Positions 18,870 to 28,576 of a DNA stretch of 64,000 nt are shown here, piece by piece. The notes under the pieces were generated by a model that worked only from the letters and a program-made list of their open reading frames with translations, was not told the DNA's origin and made no database searches. Made by a program: the position numbers and the translations under genes. Source of the DNA: Silvimonas soli (lineage in GTDB: Bacteria > Pseudomonadota > Gammaproteobacteria > Burkholderiales > Chitinibacteraceae); assembly GCF_030035605.1 (NCBI RefSeq), contig NZ_CP106736.1, forward strand, positions 1,798,001 to 1,862,000. The letters are read 5' to 3'. Every line of letters begins with the position of its first letter. The first letter of the stretch is position 1.

Positions 18870-19391
18870 AAACTTGGTCAGGAAATGCTCAATTCAAATA
18901 AATTCGAGATATCGCACACCGTGCAATATCCGTTGGCGACAACAACAGATTGTTTGGCTACCCTTTCAAATCGGCCAATTCACAGTGCCGGGTGAATCTG
19001 GATAGCTGGATCGGCTTGATTGCCGCTTGCCCTGACCCTAAGCCAGGCCGGGAGCACTAAGCGCCCGGATTTCTGATCCATCAAGCGATCAGCCGCTATG
19101 CCGCACGGCGGGTACACTCGCCACTCGCTGGAGGTGCCATCGCGCTTGACGGATCGAGGAAATGTCTCGTCGCCATGAGGCGCTCTTTTTTACATTCCGG
19201 ATGACTATTGGGCGCCAATAATCGTTATCCTGTTTGCTTTGCAAACAGCCTGCAATGCACTGCAATTCGCTATCAGCCGAACAGTCCGTTTTCTATTTTC
19301 AAGAACAGATTTCTGAAAATAACATCATCCGGAATTTCAAATCTGAGCAAAGCTGAGCATTGTAAATAACGCCAATAAACCCGAAAAAAAA
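18870..19391. promoter_or_regulatory. Upstream region of the hybrid-kinase operon with two palindromes
   Basis: This ~520-base stretch contains no gene I can support. Two good inverted repeats stand out: TGTTTGC/GCAAACA with a 3-base spacer at 19231-19247, and TATTTTCA/TGAAAATA with a 12-base spacer at 19294-19321. Both lie in an AT-rich segment 360-450 bases upstream of the kinase start. They may be operator sites, or parts of a promoter for a long leader. No transcription factor gene is adjacent. Confidence 0.4.
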
Positions 19392-19416
19392 GCAGCCTTC
19401 CGGACGGAAGGCTGCA
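19384..19416 (-). terminator. Terminator of the prp operon
   Basis: Read on the minus strand, a strong stem (GCAGCCTTCCG / CGGAAGGCTGC) is followed directly by a run of T residues (A-run at 19384-19391 on the plus strand). It lies about 140 bases after the prpF stop codon. Confidence 0.85.
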
Positions 19417-19556
19417 ATCAGACATAGCGCGATGTTATCGCGTCGGTCAGTTGGATCAGGGCATAAGCCCCACCCTGATTGGGTTACGAATCAGGGATTC
19501 GTGGATCTGCGGCATGCATTCACAAACCTGGCTGCTCACATCCTCATAAATCGTTC

Positions 19557-20747
19557 TCAGAACGCCTCGCCCGGCACGCGCACCCAGCCTTCCATCAACA
19601 CGCGAGCACTTCGGCTCATGATTACTTTGGTCACGGTCCACTCCCCGTTGAGCTGGCTTGCCTGTGCACCAACCCGCAAGGTACCGGAAGGATGACCAAA
19701 GCGCACGGCCTGGCGCTCGCCCCCACCCGCGGCGAGATTGACCAATGTGCCTGGGATGGCGGCGGCGGTACCGATGGCCACGGCGGCAGTGCCCATCATG
19801 GCGTGGTGCAGCTTGCCCATTGATAGTGCACGTACCAGCACATCAATGTCCGCAGTAGCGACCGGCTTGCCGCTGGATGAGAGGTAAGCCTTCGGTTTTG
19901 CAACGAAGGCGACTTTCGGCGTGTGCTGACGCGTGGCGATCTCGTCCAGGTTCTGGATCAACCCCATGCGCAGCGCGCCGTGAGCGCGGATGGTTTCAAA
20001 CATCTGCAGCGCTTTGGCGTCACCGTTAATGGCATCCTGCAGTTCAGTGCCGGTGTAGCCGATTGCTTCAGCCTCGACAAAAATGGTCGGGATGCCCGCG
20101 TTGATCAGCGTGGCTTTCAGCGTGCCAACGCCGGGTACTTCCAGATCATCCACCAGATTACCGGTGGGGAACATCGAACCGCCGGCACCGTCTTCTTCTG
20201 CTGCCGGGTCGAGGAATTCCAGCTGTACTTCTGCTGCGGGAAAAGTGACGCCATCGAGTTCGAAGTCACCGGTTTCCTGCACCGCGCCGCCGGTAATCGG
20301 CACGTGCGCAATGATGGTCTTGCCGATATTGGCCTGCCAGATCCGGACGGTGGCGATACCGTCATGCGGAATACGCGCTGAGTCGACCAGTCCACCCGAA
20401 ATGGCGAATGAACCCACCGCCGCCGACAAATTGCCGCAGTTGCCGCTCCAGTCGACGAAGGCCTTATCGATAGACACCTGGCCAAACAGATAGTCGACAT
20501 CGTGATTGGGGCGGTTACTCTTGCTGACGATCACAGTCTTGCTGGTGCTGGAAGTCGCGCCACCCATGCCGTCAATCTGCTTGCCGTATGGGTCGGGGCT
20601 ACCGATCACGCGCATCAGCAAAGCGTCACGCGCAGCGCCGGGCTGCTGCGCGGCTTCGGGCAAATCTTGCAAACGGAAGAACACGCCCTTGCTGGTGCCG
20701 CCGCGCATATAGGTGGCGGGAATCTTGATTTGAGGTTGATATGCCAT
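19557..20747 (-). CDS. prpF: 2-methylaconitate cis-trans isomerase PrpF
   Basis: Isomerises the trans-2-methylaconitate made by AcnD to the cis form, allowing the AcnD route of the 2-methylcitrate cycle to replace PrpD. At 396 residues it has normal family length. It begins MAYQPQIKIPATYMRGGTSKGVFF, and the RGGTSKG and GNCGNLSAAVGSFAI segments are characteristic of the PrpF/DUF453 fold. It lies about 70 bases after acnD, last in prpB-prpC-acnD-prpF, and is followed by a strong terminator. Confidence 0.96.
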   Translation of the reverse strand: MAYQPQIKIPATYMRGGTSKGVFFRLQDLPEAAQQPGAARDALLMRVIGSPDPYGKQIDGMGGATSSTSKTVIVSKSNRPNHDVDYLFGQVSIDKAFVDWSGNCGNLSAAVGSFAISGGLVDSARIPHDGIATVRIWQANIGKTIIAHVPITGGAVQETGDFELDGVTFPAAEVQLEFLDPAAEEDGAGGSMFPTGNLVDDLEVPGVGTLKATLINAGIPTIFVEAEAIGYTGTELQDAINGDAKALQMFETIRAHGALRMGLIQNLDEIATRQHTPKVAFVAKPKAYLSSSGKPVATADIDVLVRALSMGKLHHAMMGTAAVAIGTAAAIPGTLVNLAAGGGERQAVRFGHPSGTLRVGAQASQLNGEWTVTKVIMSRSARVLMEGWVRVPGEAF

Positions 20748-20816
20748 TGCATTGCCTTATTGCCAAAGCCGGACGGCGCATCGCTACGGCGCCCGGCTTG
20801 TGGTTGAGTCAGCCCA

Positions 20817-23429
20817 TCAGACGGTCTCTGCCGCCGATTCAAGGAAGTCCTGCGCAAAACGCTGCAGCACCCCGCCCGCTTCGTAGATTGCGACTTCTTC
20901 ATCACTGTCGAGGCGGCAGGTCACCGGCACTTTGACCATTTCGCCATTCTTGCGATGAATCAGCAGCGTCAGCGTGGCGCGCGGCGTACGTGCGCCGGTC
21001 ACGTCGTAAGTCTCGGTACCGTCGAGTGCCAGCGTTTTGCGATTGACGCCCGGTTTGAACTCCAGCGGCAGCACGCCCATACCGACCAGGTTGGTACGGT
21101 GAATGCGCTCGAAGCCTTCGGCCATGATGACTTCGACACCCGCCAGGCGCACACCCTTGGCCGCCCAGTCACGCGAGGAACCCTGGCCGTAGTCAGCGCC
21201 AGCCACGATGATCAGTGGCTGCTTGCGTTCCATATAAGTTTCGATGGCCTCCCACATGCGCATCACTTCGCCTTCCGGCTCCACGCGCGCTAACGAACCT
21301 TGTTTCACCGTGCCATCGGCGTTCAGGACCATTTCGTTGAACAGCTTGGGGTTGGCGAAAGTGGCGCGCTGTGCCGTCAGATGATCGCCGCGGTGGGTAG
21401 CGTAGGAATTGAAATCTTCCTCCGGCAAGCCCATTTTGGTCAGATATTCGCCCGCCGCGCTGCTCGCCATGATGGCGTTGGACGGTGACAAGTGATCTGT
21501 GGTGATGTTGTCCGGCAACACCGCCAGCGGGCGCATGCCTTTGAGCGTGCGTTCGCCCGCCAAGGCGCCTTCCCAGTACGGCGGGCGGCGAATGTAAGTG
21601 CTCTTCGCGCGCCAGTTATACAGTGGAGTGACCTGCTCGCCGCTGTCGGCTTGCGGGGCAAACATCGGCACATAGACCTGGCGGAACTGCGCAGGCTTGA
21701 CGGCGCTTTTTACGACCGCGTCGATTTCTTCATCGGCGGGCCAGATGTCTTTCAGGCGAATTTCTTTGCCGTCGACCACACCGAGCACATCTTTTTCGAT
21801 ATCAAAGCGCATGGTGCCCGCAATGGCGTAGGCCACCACCAGCGGCGGTGAAGCCAGGAACGCCTGCTTGGCGTACGGGTGAATGCGCCCGTCGAAGTTG
21901 CGGTTGCCAGACAGTACGGCCGTCGCGTAAAGGTCACGGTCGATGATTTCCTGCTGGATGCTTGGTTCGAGTGCACCGGACATGCCGTTGCAGGTGGTAC
22001 AGGCGAAGGCAACGATGCCAAAACCAAGTTGTTCCAGTTCTGGCAGCAAACCGGCTTCTTCCAGATAAAGTTGTACCGTTCTGGAGCCAGGCGCCAGCGA
22101 GGTCTTGACCCACGGCTTGCGGCTAAGGCCCAGGCGGTTGGCATTACGCGCCAGCAGACCGGCAGTGATCACATTGCGCGGGTTGCTGGTGTTGGTACAG
22201 CTGGTGATGGCGGCGATGATCACCGCACCATCCGGCATCAGGCCAGCGGCCTCTTCGGCGCGGGCCTTGTCGAGGTCGACGGCAATACCGCGTTCGGCCA
22301 GCGCCGAAGTGGGCAGGCGCTTGTGCGGGTTGGACGGGCCGGCCATATTGCGCACCACGCTCGACAAATCAAAGTGCAACACGCGTTCGTATTCAGCGTT
22401 TTCAAGGCTATCGGCCCACAGGCCAGTATGCCGGGCGTACAGCTCGACCAGCCGCACCTGCTCTTCCTCGCGCCCGGTGAGCTTGAGGTAGTCGATGGTC
22501 TGCTGATCGATAAAGAACATCGCCGCCGTGGCACCGTATTCAGGGGCCATATTGGAGATGGTGGCGCGGTCGCCCAGCGTCAGCGCTGCAGCGCCCTCAC
22601 CGTAGAATTCCAGATATGCGCCAACGACCTTTTCTTTGCGCAGGAACTCGGTCAGCGCCAGCACCACATCTGTGGCGGTAATGCCAGGCTGCGGTTTGCC
22701 AGACAGTTCGACGCCAATGATGTCGGGCAAGCGCATCCACGAGGCACGGCCGAGCATTACGTTTTCGGCTTCCAGCCCGCCAACGCCAATGGCGATCACG
22801 CCCAATGCGTCAACGTGCGGGGTGTGGCTGTCGGTGCCAACCAGCGTATCGGGGAAGGCCACGCCATCTTTGGCATGAATCACCGGGCTCATCCGCTCCA
22901 GATTGATCTGGTGCATGATGCCGTTGCCCGGCGGGATCACCTCGACATTCTTGAAAGCCTTTTTGGTCCAGTCGATGAAATGGAAGCGATCTTCGTTGCG
23001 GCGATCTTCAATCGCGCGGTTCTTGACGAAGGCTTCGGGGTCGTAGCCGCCACATTCAACCGCCAACGAGTGGTCGACGATCAACTGCACTGGCACGACC
23101 GGATTAACTTGTGCGGGGTCACCGCCCATGTCGGCAATGGCGTCACGCAGACCGGCCAGATCGACCAGCGCGGTCTGACCAAGGATGTCGTGACAGACCA
23201 CGCGGGCCGGGAACCACGGAAAATCCAGCTCGCGTTTACGTTCAATCAGCTGCTTTAGTGAGTCGGTCAGCGTGGCAGGCGAACAGCGGCGGACCAGATT
23301 TTCAGCCAGTACGCGTGAGGTATAGGGGAGCTTGTCATAAGCGCCAGGCTGGATCGCCTCAACCGCAGCACGCGTATCGAAGTAGTCCAGCTGGGTGCCT
23401 GGCAGAGGTTTGCGGTGTGCAGTATTCAT
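20817..23429 (-). CDS. acnD: Fe/S-dependent 2-methylcitrate dehydratase AcnD
   Basis: Aconitase-family enzyme that dehydrates 2-methylcitrate. Of 870 residues, the N-terminal part has the substrate-binding VGTDSHTPHVDALGVIAIGVGG motif region and the Fe-S ligands, the first Cys in AITSCTNTSNP and the other two in ACTTCNGMSG. The C-terminal swivel domain has GADYGQGSSRDWAAKG. Absence of prpD and presence of prpF next door identify it as AcnD rather than a housekeeping aconitase AcnA. It lies 69 bases from the prpC stop. Confidence 0.95.
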   Translation of the reverse strand: MNTAHRKPLPGTQLDYFDTRAAVEAIQPGAYDKLPYTSRVLAENLVRRCSPATLTDSLKQLIERKRELDFPWFPARVVCHDILGQTALVDLAGLRDAIADMGGDPAQVNPVVPVQLIVDHSLAVECGGYDPEAFVKNRAIEDRRNEDRFHFIDWTKKAFKNVEVIPPGNGIMHQINLERMSPVIHAKDGVAFPDTLVGTDSHTPHVDALGVIAIGVGGLEAENVMLGRASWMRLPDIIGVELSGKPQPGITATDVVLALTEFLRKEKVVGAYLEFYGEGAAALTLGDRATISNMAPEYGATAAMFFIDQQTIDYLKLTGREEEQVRLVELYARHTGLWADSLENAEYERVLHFDLSSVVRNMAGPSNPHKRLPTSALAERGIAVDLDKARAEEAAGLMPDGAVIIAAITSCTNTSNPRNVITAGLLARNANRLGLSRKPWVKTSLAPGSRTVQLYLEEAGLLPELEQLGFGIVAFACTTCNGMSGALEPSIQQEIIDRDLYATAVLSGNRNFDGRIHPYAKQAFLASPPLVVAYAIAGTMRFDIEKDVLGVVDGKEIRLKDIWPADEEIDAVVKSAVKPAQFRQVYVPMFAPQADSGEQVTPLYNWRAKSTYIRRPPYWEGALAGERTLKGMRPLAVLPDNITTDHLSPSNAIMASSAAGEYLTKMGLPEEDFNSYATHRGDHLTAQRATFANPKLFNEMVLNADGTVKQGSLARVEPEGEVMRMWEAIETYMERKQPLIIVAGADYGQGSSRDWAAKGVRLAGVEVIMAEGFERIHRTNLVGMGVLPLEFKPGVNRKTLALDGTETYDVTGARTPRATLTLLIHRKNGEMVKVPVTCRLDSDEEVAIYEAGGVLQRFAQDFLESAAETV

Positions 23430-23498
23430 GGCGTAGGCAGACTATAGAGTTGTGGCCAAGGGCAAGAAAGGGGGCAACGGCCCCCTCTGCATTCAGAA

Positions 23499-24653
23499 TC
23501 AACGCTGTTCGATCGGCACGTAGGCCAGATCTTCCGGCCCGGTGTAATTGGCCGAAGGACGGATGATCTTGCCGTCCTGACGCTGTTCGATGACGTGCGC
23601 GCTCCAGCCCGAGGTTCGCGAAATCACGAATAGTGGTGTGAACATTGCTGTCGGCACGCCCATCATGTTGTAGCTTACCGCGCTGAACCAGTCGAGATTG
23701 GGGAACATCTTCTTCACGTCCCACATCACCGACTCCAGGCGTTCGGCGATATCAAACATCTTGCTGTCGCCCACGGCTTTGGACAGCTCACGCGCCACAC
23801 CCTTGATCACCTTGTTGCGCGGGTCGGCGATGGTGTAAACCGGGTGACCAAAACCAATCACCACTTCCTTGCGCTCAACACGGGCGCGGATGTCGGCTTC
23901 TGCTTCGTCCGGGCTTTCGTAGCGCTGCTGGATCTCGAACGCGACTTCGTTGGCGCCACCATGCTTGGGACCACGCAGTGCGCCAATCGCGCCCGTGATG
24001 CAGGAATACATATCCGAACCCGTGCCAGCGATAACGCGGCCTGCAAAGGTCGAGGCGTTGAACTCGTGCTCGGCGTACAGGTTGAGAGATGTGTGCATTG
24101 CCCGCACCCACAACTCGCTTGGCTTCTGGCCGTGCAACAAGTGCAGGAAGTGACCACCGATAGTGTCATCGTCGGTTTCCACATCGATACGTTTGCCGTT
24201 GTGGCTGAAGTGATACCAGTAGAGCAGCATGGAGCCGAAGGACGCCATCAGGCGGTCAGCGATTTCGCGCCCGCCCGGCGTGTTGTGGTCGTCTTTTTCC
24301 GGCAGTGTGCAACCCAGCGCCGAAACGCCGGTACGCATCACATCCATCGGGTGGGCCGACGCAGGCAGCGCTTCCAGCACGGCTTTCACCGATGCAGGCA
24401 GGCCGCGCATGGCCTTGAGTTTTTGCTTGTAACCGGTCAGCTCGGCCTTGTTGGGCAGCTTGCCGTGCACCAGCAAGTAAGCGACTTCTTCAAATTCGCA
24501 ATGCTCGGCGATATCGAGGATATCGTAGCCGCGGTAATGCAAGTCGTTACCGGTGCGCCCTACGGTACACAGCGCGGTATTGCCAGCGGTCACGCCGGAC
24601 AGAGCAACCGATTTCTTCGGTTTGAGCGGAGTTGGAGTTGCTACGTCATTCAT
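23499..24653 (-). CDS. prpC: 2-methylcitrate synthase PrpC
   Basis: Condenses propionyl-CoA with oxaloacetate to 2-methylcitrate. At 384 residues it is the usual size of the short citrate-synthase family. Motifs include GRTGNDLHYRGYDILDIAE near the N-terminus, the central GSMLLYWYHFSHNGKRI, and catalytic-region GFGHPVYTIADPRNKVIK. Genes prpB upstream and acnD downstream confirm the assignment over a housekeeping citrate synthase. Confidence 0.95.
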   Translation of the reverse strand: MNDVATPTPLKPKKSVALSGVTAGNTALCTVGRTGNDLHYRGYDILDIAEHCEFEEVAYLLVHGKLPNKAELTGYKQKLKAMRGLPASVKAVLEALPASAHPMDVMRTGVSALGCTLPEKDDHNTPGGREIADRLMASFGSMLLYWYHFSHNGKRIDVETDDDTIGGHFLHLLHGQKPSELWVRAMHTSLNLYAEHEFNASTFAGRVIAGTGSDMYSCITGAIGALRGPKHGGANEVAFEIQQRYESPDEAEADIRARVERKEVVIGFGHPVYTIADPRNKVIKGVARELSKAVGDSKMFDIAERLESVMWDVKKMFPNLDWFSAVSYNMMGVPTAMFTPLFVISRTSGWSAHVIEQRQDGKIIRPSANYTGPEDLAYVPIEQR

Positions 24654-24762
24654 TGCCGTTGCTCCCTTGCAGGTCGTCTCGATAGATCAAGAAAAAACAG
24701 ATTGTTAAGTTCAGAGAGGTTGGCCGGAGGGGTTTCACAGTCCGGCCGACCATCATGTGCAA

Positions 24763-25650
24763 TCACTTTTGTGTGGCGGCTTCACCGGCGAACAGCGCAT
24801 CGAGCTTCTGTTCGAAGGCGTGGTAACCCAAGTGCTGATAGAGGTCGGCACGGGTCTGCATGGTGTCGAGCACGTTGGCCTGAGTGCCATCGCGCTGGAT
24901 TGCCTGATAGACATTCAACGCGGCCTGGCTCATCGCACGAAACGCCGAGAGCGGATACAGCACCAAGCCAACGTCAGCGGAAGCCAGTTCATCAGTGGTG
25001 AACAGCGGCGTCGCGCCGAATTCAGTGATATTGGCAAGAATCGGCACTTTGACCGCAGTCGCGAAGCGGCGGTACATATCCAGACTGGTCATCGCTTCGG
25101 GGAAGATCATGTCGGCACCGGCTTCAACACACGCCACGGCGCGTTCGATTGCCGCATCCAGCCCTTCGACCGCCAGCGCATCAGTGCGTGCCATGATCAC
25201 AAAGCTGTTGTCACGACGGGCATCGACTGCCGCCTTGATGCGGTCGACCATTTCGCCCTGCGTCACAATCGCCTTGTTCGGGCGATGGCCGCAGCGCTTG
25301 GCTTGCACCTGGTCTTCGATATGCACAGCTGCAGCACCGGCTTTTTCCACGGCCCGCACGGTGCGGGCGATATTGAAAGCGCCGCCCCAGCCGGTATCGA
25401 TATCGACCAGCAATGGCAGTTCGGTGACATCGGTGATGCGCCGGATGTCGATCAACACGTCTTCCGGCTGGGTGATGCCCAGATCGGGAATGCCGCAACT
25501 GGCTGCGGCAACACCACCGCCAGACAAATAAAGCGCCTTGAAGCCGCTATGCTCGGCAAGGCGGGCACTGTAGGCGTTGATGGCACCGACCACTTGCAGT
25601 GGATGTTCGGTCTGGACCGCCGCGCGAAAGCGGGAACCTGGTGAAGACAT
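24763..25650 (-). CDS. prpB: 2-methylisocitrate lyase PrpB
   Basis: Cleaves 2-methylisocitrate to pyruvate and succinate in the last step of the cycle. The ICL/PEP-mutase fold is shown by GAINAYSARLAEHSGFKALYLSG, LVDIDTGWGG, the catalytic loop QAKRCGHRPNK and PEAMTSL. ATG 25650 (MSSPGSRF, 295 residues) is preferred over ATG 25656 because the ribosome binding site AAGGAA directly abuts the latter. It is the first gene of the prp operon. No prpR or GntR-type regulator is adjacent, unlike many prp loci. Confidence 0.94.
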   Translation of the reverse strand: MSSPGSRFRAAVQTEHPLQVVGAINAYSARLAEHSGFKALYLSGGGVAAASCGIPDLGITQPEDVLIDIRRITDVTELPLLVDIDTGWGGAFNIARTVRAVEKAGAAAVHIEDQVQAKRCGHRPNKAIVTQGEMVDRIKAAVDARRDNSFVIMARTDALAVEGLDAAIERAVACVEAGADMIFPEAMTSLDMYRRFATAVKVPILANITEFGATPLFTTDELASADVGLVLYPLSAFRAMSQAALNVYQAIQRDGTQANVLDTMQTRADLYQHLGYHAFEQKLDALFAGEAATQK

Positions 25651-25656
25651 TCGCAT

Positions 25657-26156
25657 TTCCTTTATCTAATAACCGCCTGTACATGATGTGCATTTGGGCC
25701 GCATCTCACTGCCATGCGACACAAGCAACCCTATACCTGGCACCAAAACAGACAAGCGTTTGCATGCAGAATCAGGGCAGGAAAATCGCATCCTTGCGGG
25801 ACTGAAAACCCGCCATCCCGATTCCAGTGCGACCTGGCTATTGATCATTCATAAGCGGGCTATTTGATGGCGCAGCCCGGATAAGCGGCTGAGGAATCAA
25901 GTGATATCAATGTAGCTGACAAAAGTTGCCAAAGCCCCCCTCTAGTACAGGGGGTTTTGGTAGCGACAGAGCCGTATCCGCCCCCACTCCTGCACCTCAC
26001 CGGGTGTACTGCAAATCCGTGACCAGGACAGCCACAGGCGGGCCTTGGACATTGGAGCAGGAGTGGCATGCTGGCGTTCACAACCAGCAGCACCGGACAC
26101 CGATTCAGCCGATGAAAGAGCGGCCGATTCGATGTCCGCACTGGTGCAAAGAATGT
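25657..26156. promoter_or_regulatory. prp operon upstream region with C-tract/G-tract palindrome
   Basis: About 500 bases with no supported gene, between prpB and the DUF1302 gene. At 25929-25960 there is a striking palindrome: CCAAAGCCCCC and GGGGGTTTTGG (one G-T pair) around a spacer that contains CTAGTACA. A very similar core (C-tract, CTAGT, CA, G-tract) occurs at 42675-42696 upstream of the thiolase gene. It may be an operator; it lacks a clean T-run for a terminator in either direction, although TTTT follows within the stem on the plus strand. Confidence 0.5.
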
Positions 26157-26184
26157 ATTAAAAGTCGCCCGGAACCGGGCGACT
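26157..26184 (-). terminator. Terminator of the BKACE/DUF1302 operon
   Basis: On the minus strand a perfect 10-base stem (AGTCGCCCGG / CCGGGCGACT, 2-base loop) is followed by TTTTAATA. It lies just after the stop codon of the DUF1302 gene at 26196 and before the prp upstream region. Confidence 0.85.
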
Positions 26185-26195
26185 GTATGGCTGGT

Positions 26196-27872
26196 TTAGA
26201 ACGTGGTTTTAAAGGTCAGCGACACGGTATCGCGATCGCTCAACAGACTCATCAGCCCGGCATACGAGGTGATGGTGCCGTTAGCAGCGGTCCGGTAAGG
26301 CCCGAAGAACGAGGTGTACTTCAAGCTGAACTCGTATTTCGATTTCACCATTGCGGTTAAACCGGTCGACCAGTTCCCCGTATGTTGATTGCCGCCCAGC
26401 GGAACTGCCGACTCACCCTTCAGACCATCCGAAAAGCTGGTTGGCATGGACAGATCGACGCCGGTAAAGACCTGGGTCCAGGCGGGTGCAACAAACAGGT
26501 TGATACCGAAAAAGTCCTTGGTGGAGCGGTCGATCCCGGTATATGCCGGATTGCCACGATACTGCGCATAGCCGCTGGTAACAGACACCAGCCGGTTCCA
26601 GGTCAGCTCGGCCTGGACTGTTGCGCGATCAAACAAAGCCGTTTTGCCGAAGACCTTGGTGTCATTGATGGCCAGGTGCAGGGTGTTACCGTACGCACCA
26701 CCAGTGTCGCCATCTTTAGGCATTGCCGCGATAAAGCCAGGCGTGCCTGCCTTGGCCGGGGCAATGGTCAGGAAAGGCTGACTATTGAGCGGCATATTTT
26801 CGCGGTAGCTCAAATCCACTGCCAGCTTGGTGCCCGCGACATCCTTGTTCAGGCTTAGGCCATAGATATCGATGCCCTGGGCAAACGCCACGCTGTATTG
26901 CCGGGTGACCGGATTAAGAATCACCGAGTCTGGCAAGGTATCGGAAGTGTTGCGGTAAAACAGGCCGAGCGTGCCGCCAAGCCAGCTTGGAGACCATTTG
27001 GCGTAGAGGCCATAGTCGCCGGAGCTGTCTGGCGTCAGATCTTTGCCATGTTTGGCCAGCAGGCCGCCAGGCAGATAGGCTGACTCGCCACCATTGAGCG
27101 CAAGGTCATACATGCCCAGGTAAGAACCTGCCTCCGGGAAGCGCGAATGCTCCCAGTCCAGATAGTACTGCGCGCCAAATTTCCATTCCGGCGAGACCAC
27201 ATAATCAGCGGTAAGCTGATTGCGCGGCAGGTAAACCTCTTTTTGCTCATTGCGCGGAATGGTAAACAGCTTGCCAAGGTCCATGGCGAACTGGCCATAG
27301 TCGATGCCATGCAGCAGCGTTTGTGTACCGCTGCCCCACACCTGCAAACTCTTACCTGCCGTGACATTGAGCTTCTGGTCCGTGCCGATATCGAAGTTGC
27401 TGAAAGCGTAGGCTTCCAGCAATTCGCCCGACGCGCCGTGCGCGTAACGGTCGGTATAGTCGCTCAGGCCAAGGGCGGGCTTGCCATTCACCAGGTGATT
27501 GGGCGTCGGGTTGGGGTTATCCAGATTGTTGTAGGCAGCGTCGTACCAGGCCGCACCACTGACACGGAACCCCATCTTGTGCTGATAGCTGAAGTCGAAC
27601 GCGCTAAACAGATCAAGCCGTTCTGACGTCATCTGCCCCTTGTCAAAGTTCAGGTCGCCATCGTTGTAGTTCGGGCTGCTGGTGATGTGCGGATCTTGCG
27701 CAGAGACGCGGTTCGCCAGGTTCACCTTGACGGTGTTGTCCCAATTCACCGAGATATCGCTGTTACCGGTATCAAACTTGTAGGCCTGAGCCGGCATGGC
27801 AGTCAGGGCGGCTGCTGTGGCGGCCGCCAATACGGACAATTTGCTCACGAACCCCTTAGATTTCTTCGACAT
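26196..27872 (-). CDS. DUF1302 family outer-membrane-associated protein
   Basis: A 558-residue exported protein. ATG 27872 is chosen because it directly follows GGGGGAGA; a frame extension above it has no such site. A signal peptide ends near MPAQA-YKF. The mature part opens with FDTGNSDISVNWDNTVKVNLANRV and is rich in alternating beta-strand sequence, ending in Phe (LTFKTTF), as expected for an outer-membrane barrel. DUF1302 proteins often sit in clusters for degradation of hydrophobic or aromatic compounds. Here it follows scoA-scoB and closes a long minus-strand operon, where it may help take up the substrate. The function is inferred only. Confidence 0.85.
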   Translation of the reverse strand: MSKKSKGFVSKLSVLAAATAAALTAMPAQAYKFDTGNSDISVNWDNTVKVNLANRVSAQDPHITSSPNYNDGDLNFDKGQMTSERLDLFSAFDFSYQHKMGFRVSGAAWYDAAYNNLDNPNPTPNHLVNGKPALGLSDYTDRYAHGASGELLEAYAFSNFDIGTDQKLNVTAGKSLQVWGSGTQTLLHGIDYGQFAMDLGKLFTIPRNEQKEVYLPRNQLTADYVVSPEWKFGAQYYLDWEHSRFPEAGSYLGMYDLALNGGESAYLPGGLLAKHGKDLTPDSSGDYGLYAKWSPSWLGGTLGLFYRNTSDTLPDSVILNPVTRQYSVAFAQGIDIYGLSLNKDVAGTKLAVDLSYRENMPLNSQPFLTIAPAKAGTPGFIAAMPKDGDTGGAYGNTLHLAINDTKVFGKTALFDRATVQAELTWNRLVSVTSGYAQYRGNPAYTGIDRSTKDFFGINLFVAPAWTQVFTGVDLSMPTSFSDGLKGESAVPLGGNQHTGNWSTGLTAMVKSKYEFSLKYTSFFGPYRTAANGTITSYAGLMSLLSDRDTVSLTFKTTF

Positions 27873-27900
27873 ATCTCCCCCACTCATTTTAATGTTCAAG

Positions 27901-28566
27901 TTATATCTGGACTTCTACATCTTGATGGGACTGCAGAGCCGCCATCAGCCGAGCTCCTGTGAGCATTTGAATTTCAGTTGCCGTTACCCCCGGAGCGAGC
28001 TCGATCAGTTGCAAACCATTCGGGGTCACATCGATCACCCCCAGGTCCGTGATAATCCGGTTCACTACAGCGCAGCCAGTCAGCGGCAGCGCGCATTGCT
28101 TCAGAATTTTGTGTTCGTTGCCCTTGGCGACGTGCTCCATCAGCACCACCACGCGGCGGGCGCCAGCCACCAGATCCATCGCCCCACCCATGCCCTTGAC
28201 CAGCTTGCCGGGGATCATCCAGTTGGCCAGATCGCCGGTTTCGCTCACTTGCATGGCCCCGAGAATGGCCAAGTCGATATGGCCACCGCGAATCATTGCA
28301 AACGAGTCCGCGCTGGAAAAATACGAAGACCCGGGCAAGGCCGTGACGGTCTGTTTGCCCGCGTTGATCAGGTCTGCATCCACCTGATCGTCAGTCGGAA
28401 AAGGTCCGATACCTAACAGGCCATTTTCGGATTGCAGCCATACGTCCATTCCTTGCGGGATGTGGTTGGCAACCAGCGTCGGCAGACCAATCCCGAGGTT
28501 TACGTAGAAACCGTCCTGCAGTTCCTGTGCTGCACGCGCCGCCATTTCATCGCGAGTCCATGCCAT
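27901..28566 (-). CDS. scoB: 3-oxoacid CoA-transferase subunit B
   Basis: With subunit A it transfers CoA to a 3-oxoacid, typically succinyl-CoA plus acetoacetate giving acetoacetyl-CoA. With ATG 28566 (MAWTRDEMAARAAQEL, after AGGAG) it has 221 residues, normal for the B chain. The catalytic glutamate lies in SENGLLGIGPFP, and VKGMGGAMDLVAGARR is a further family motif. The gene begins 10 bases after scoA. In context it would activate the acetoacetate released by the BKACE enzyme upstream. Confidence 0.94.
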   Translation of the reverse strand: MAWTRDEMAARAAQELQDGFYVNLGIGLPTLVANHIPQGMDVWLQSENGLLGIGPFPTDDQVDADLINAGKQTVTALPGSSYFSSADSFAMIRGGHIDLAILGAMQVSETGDLANWMIPGKLVKGMGGAMDLVAGARRVVVLMEHVAKGNEHKILKQCALPLTGCAVVNRIITDLGVIDVTPNGLQLIELAPGVTATEIQMLTGARLMAALQSHQDVEVQI

Positions 28567-28576
28567 GTCTGTGCTC

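Noticed and set aside
21879..23258. 459-residue plus-strand open frame opposite acnD
   Set aside because: It is the antisense shadow of acnD. No ribosome binding site and low-complexity, His/Gln-rich content; acnD is certain.
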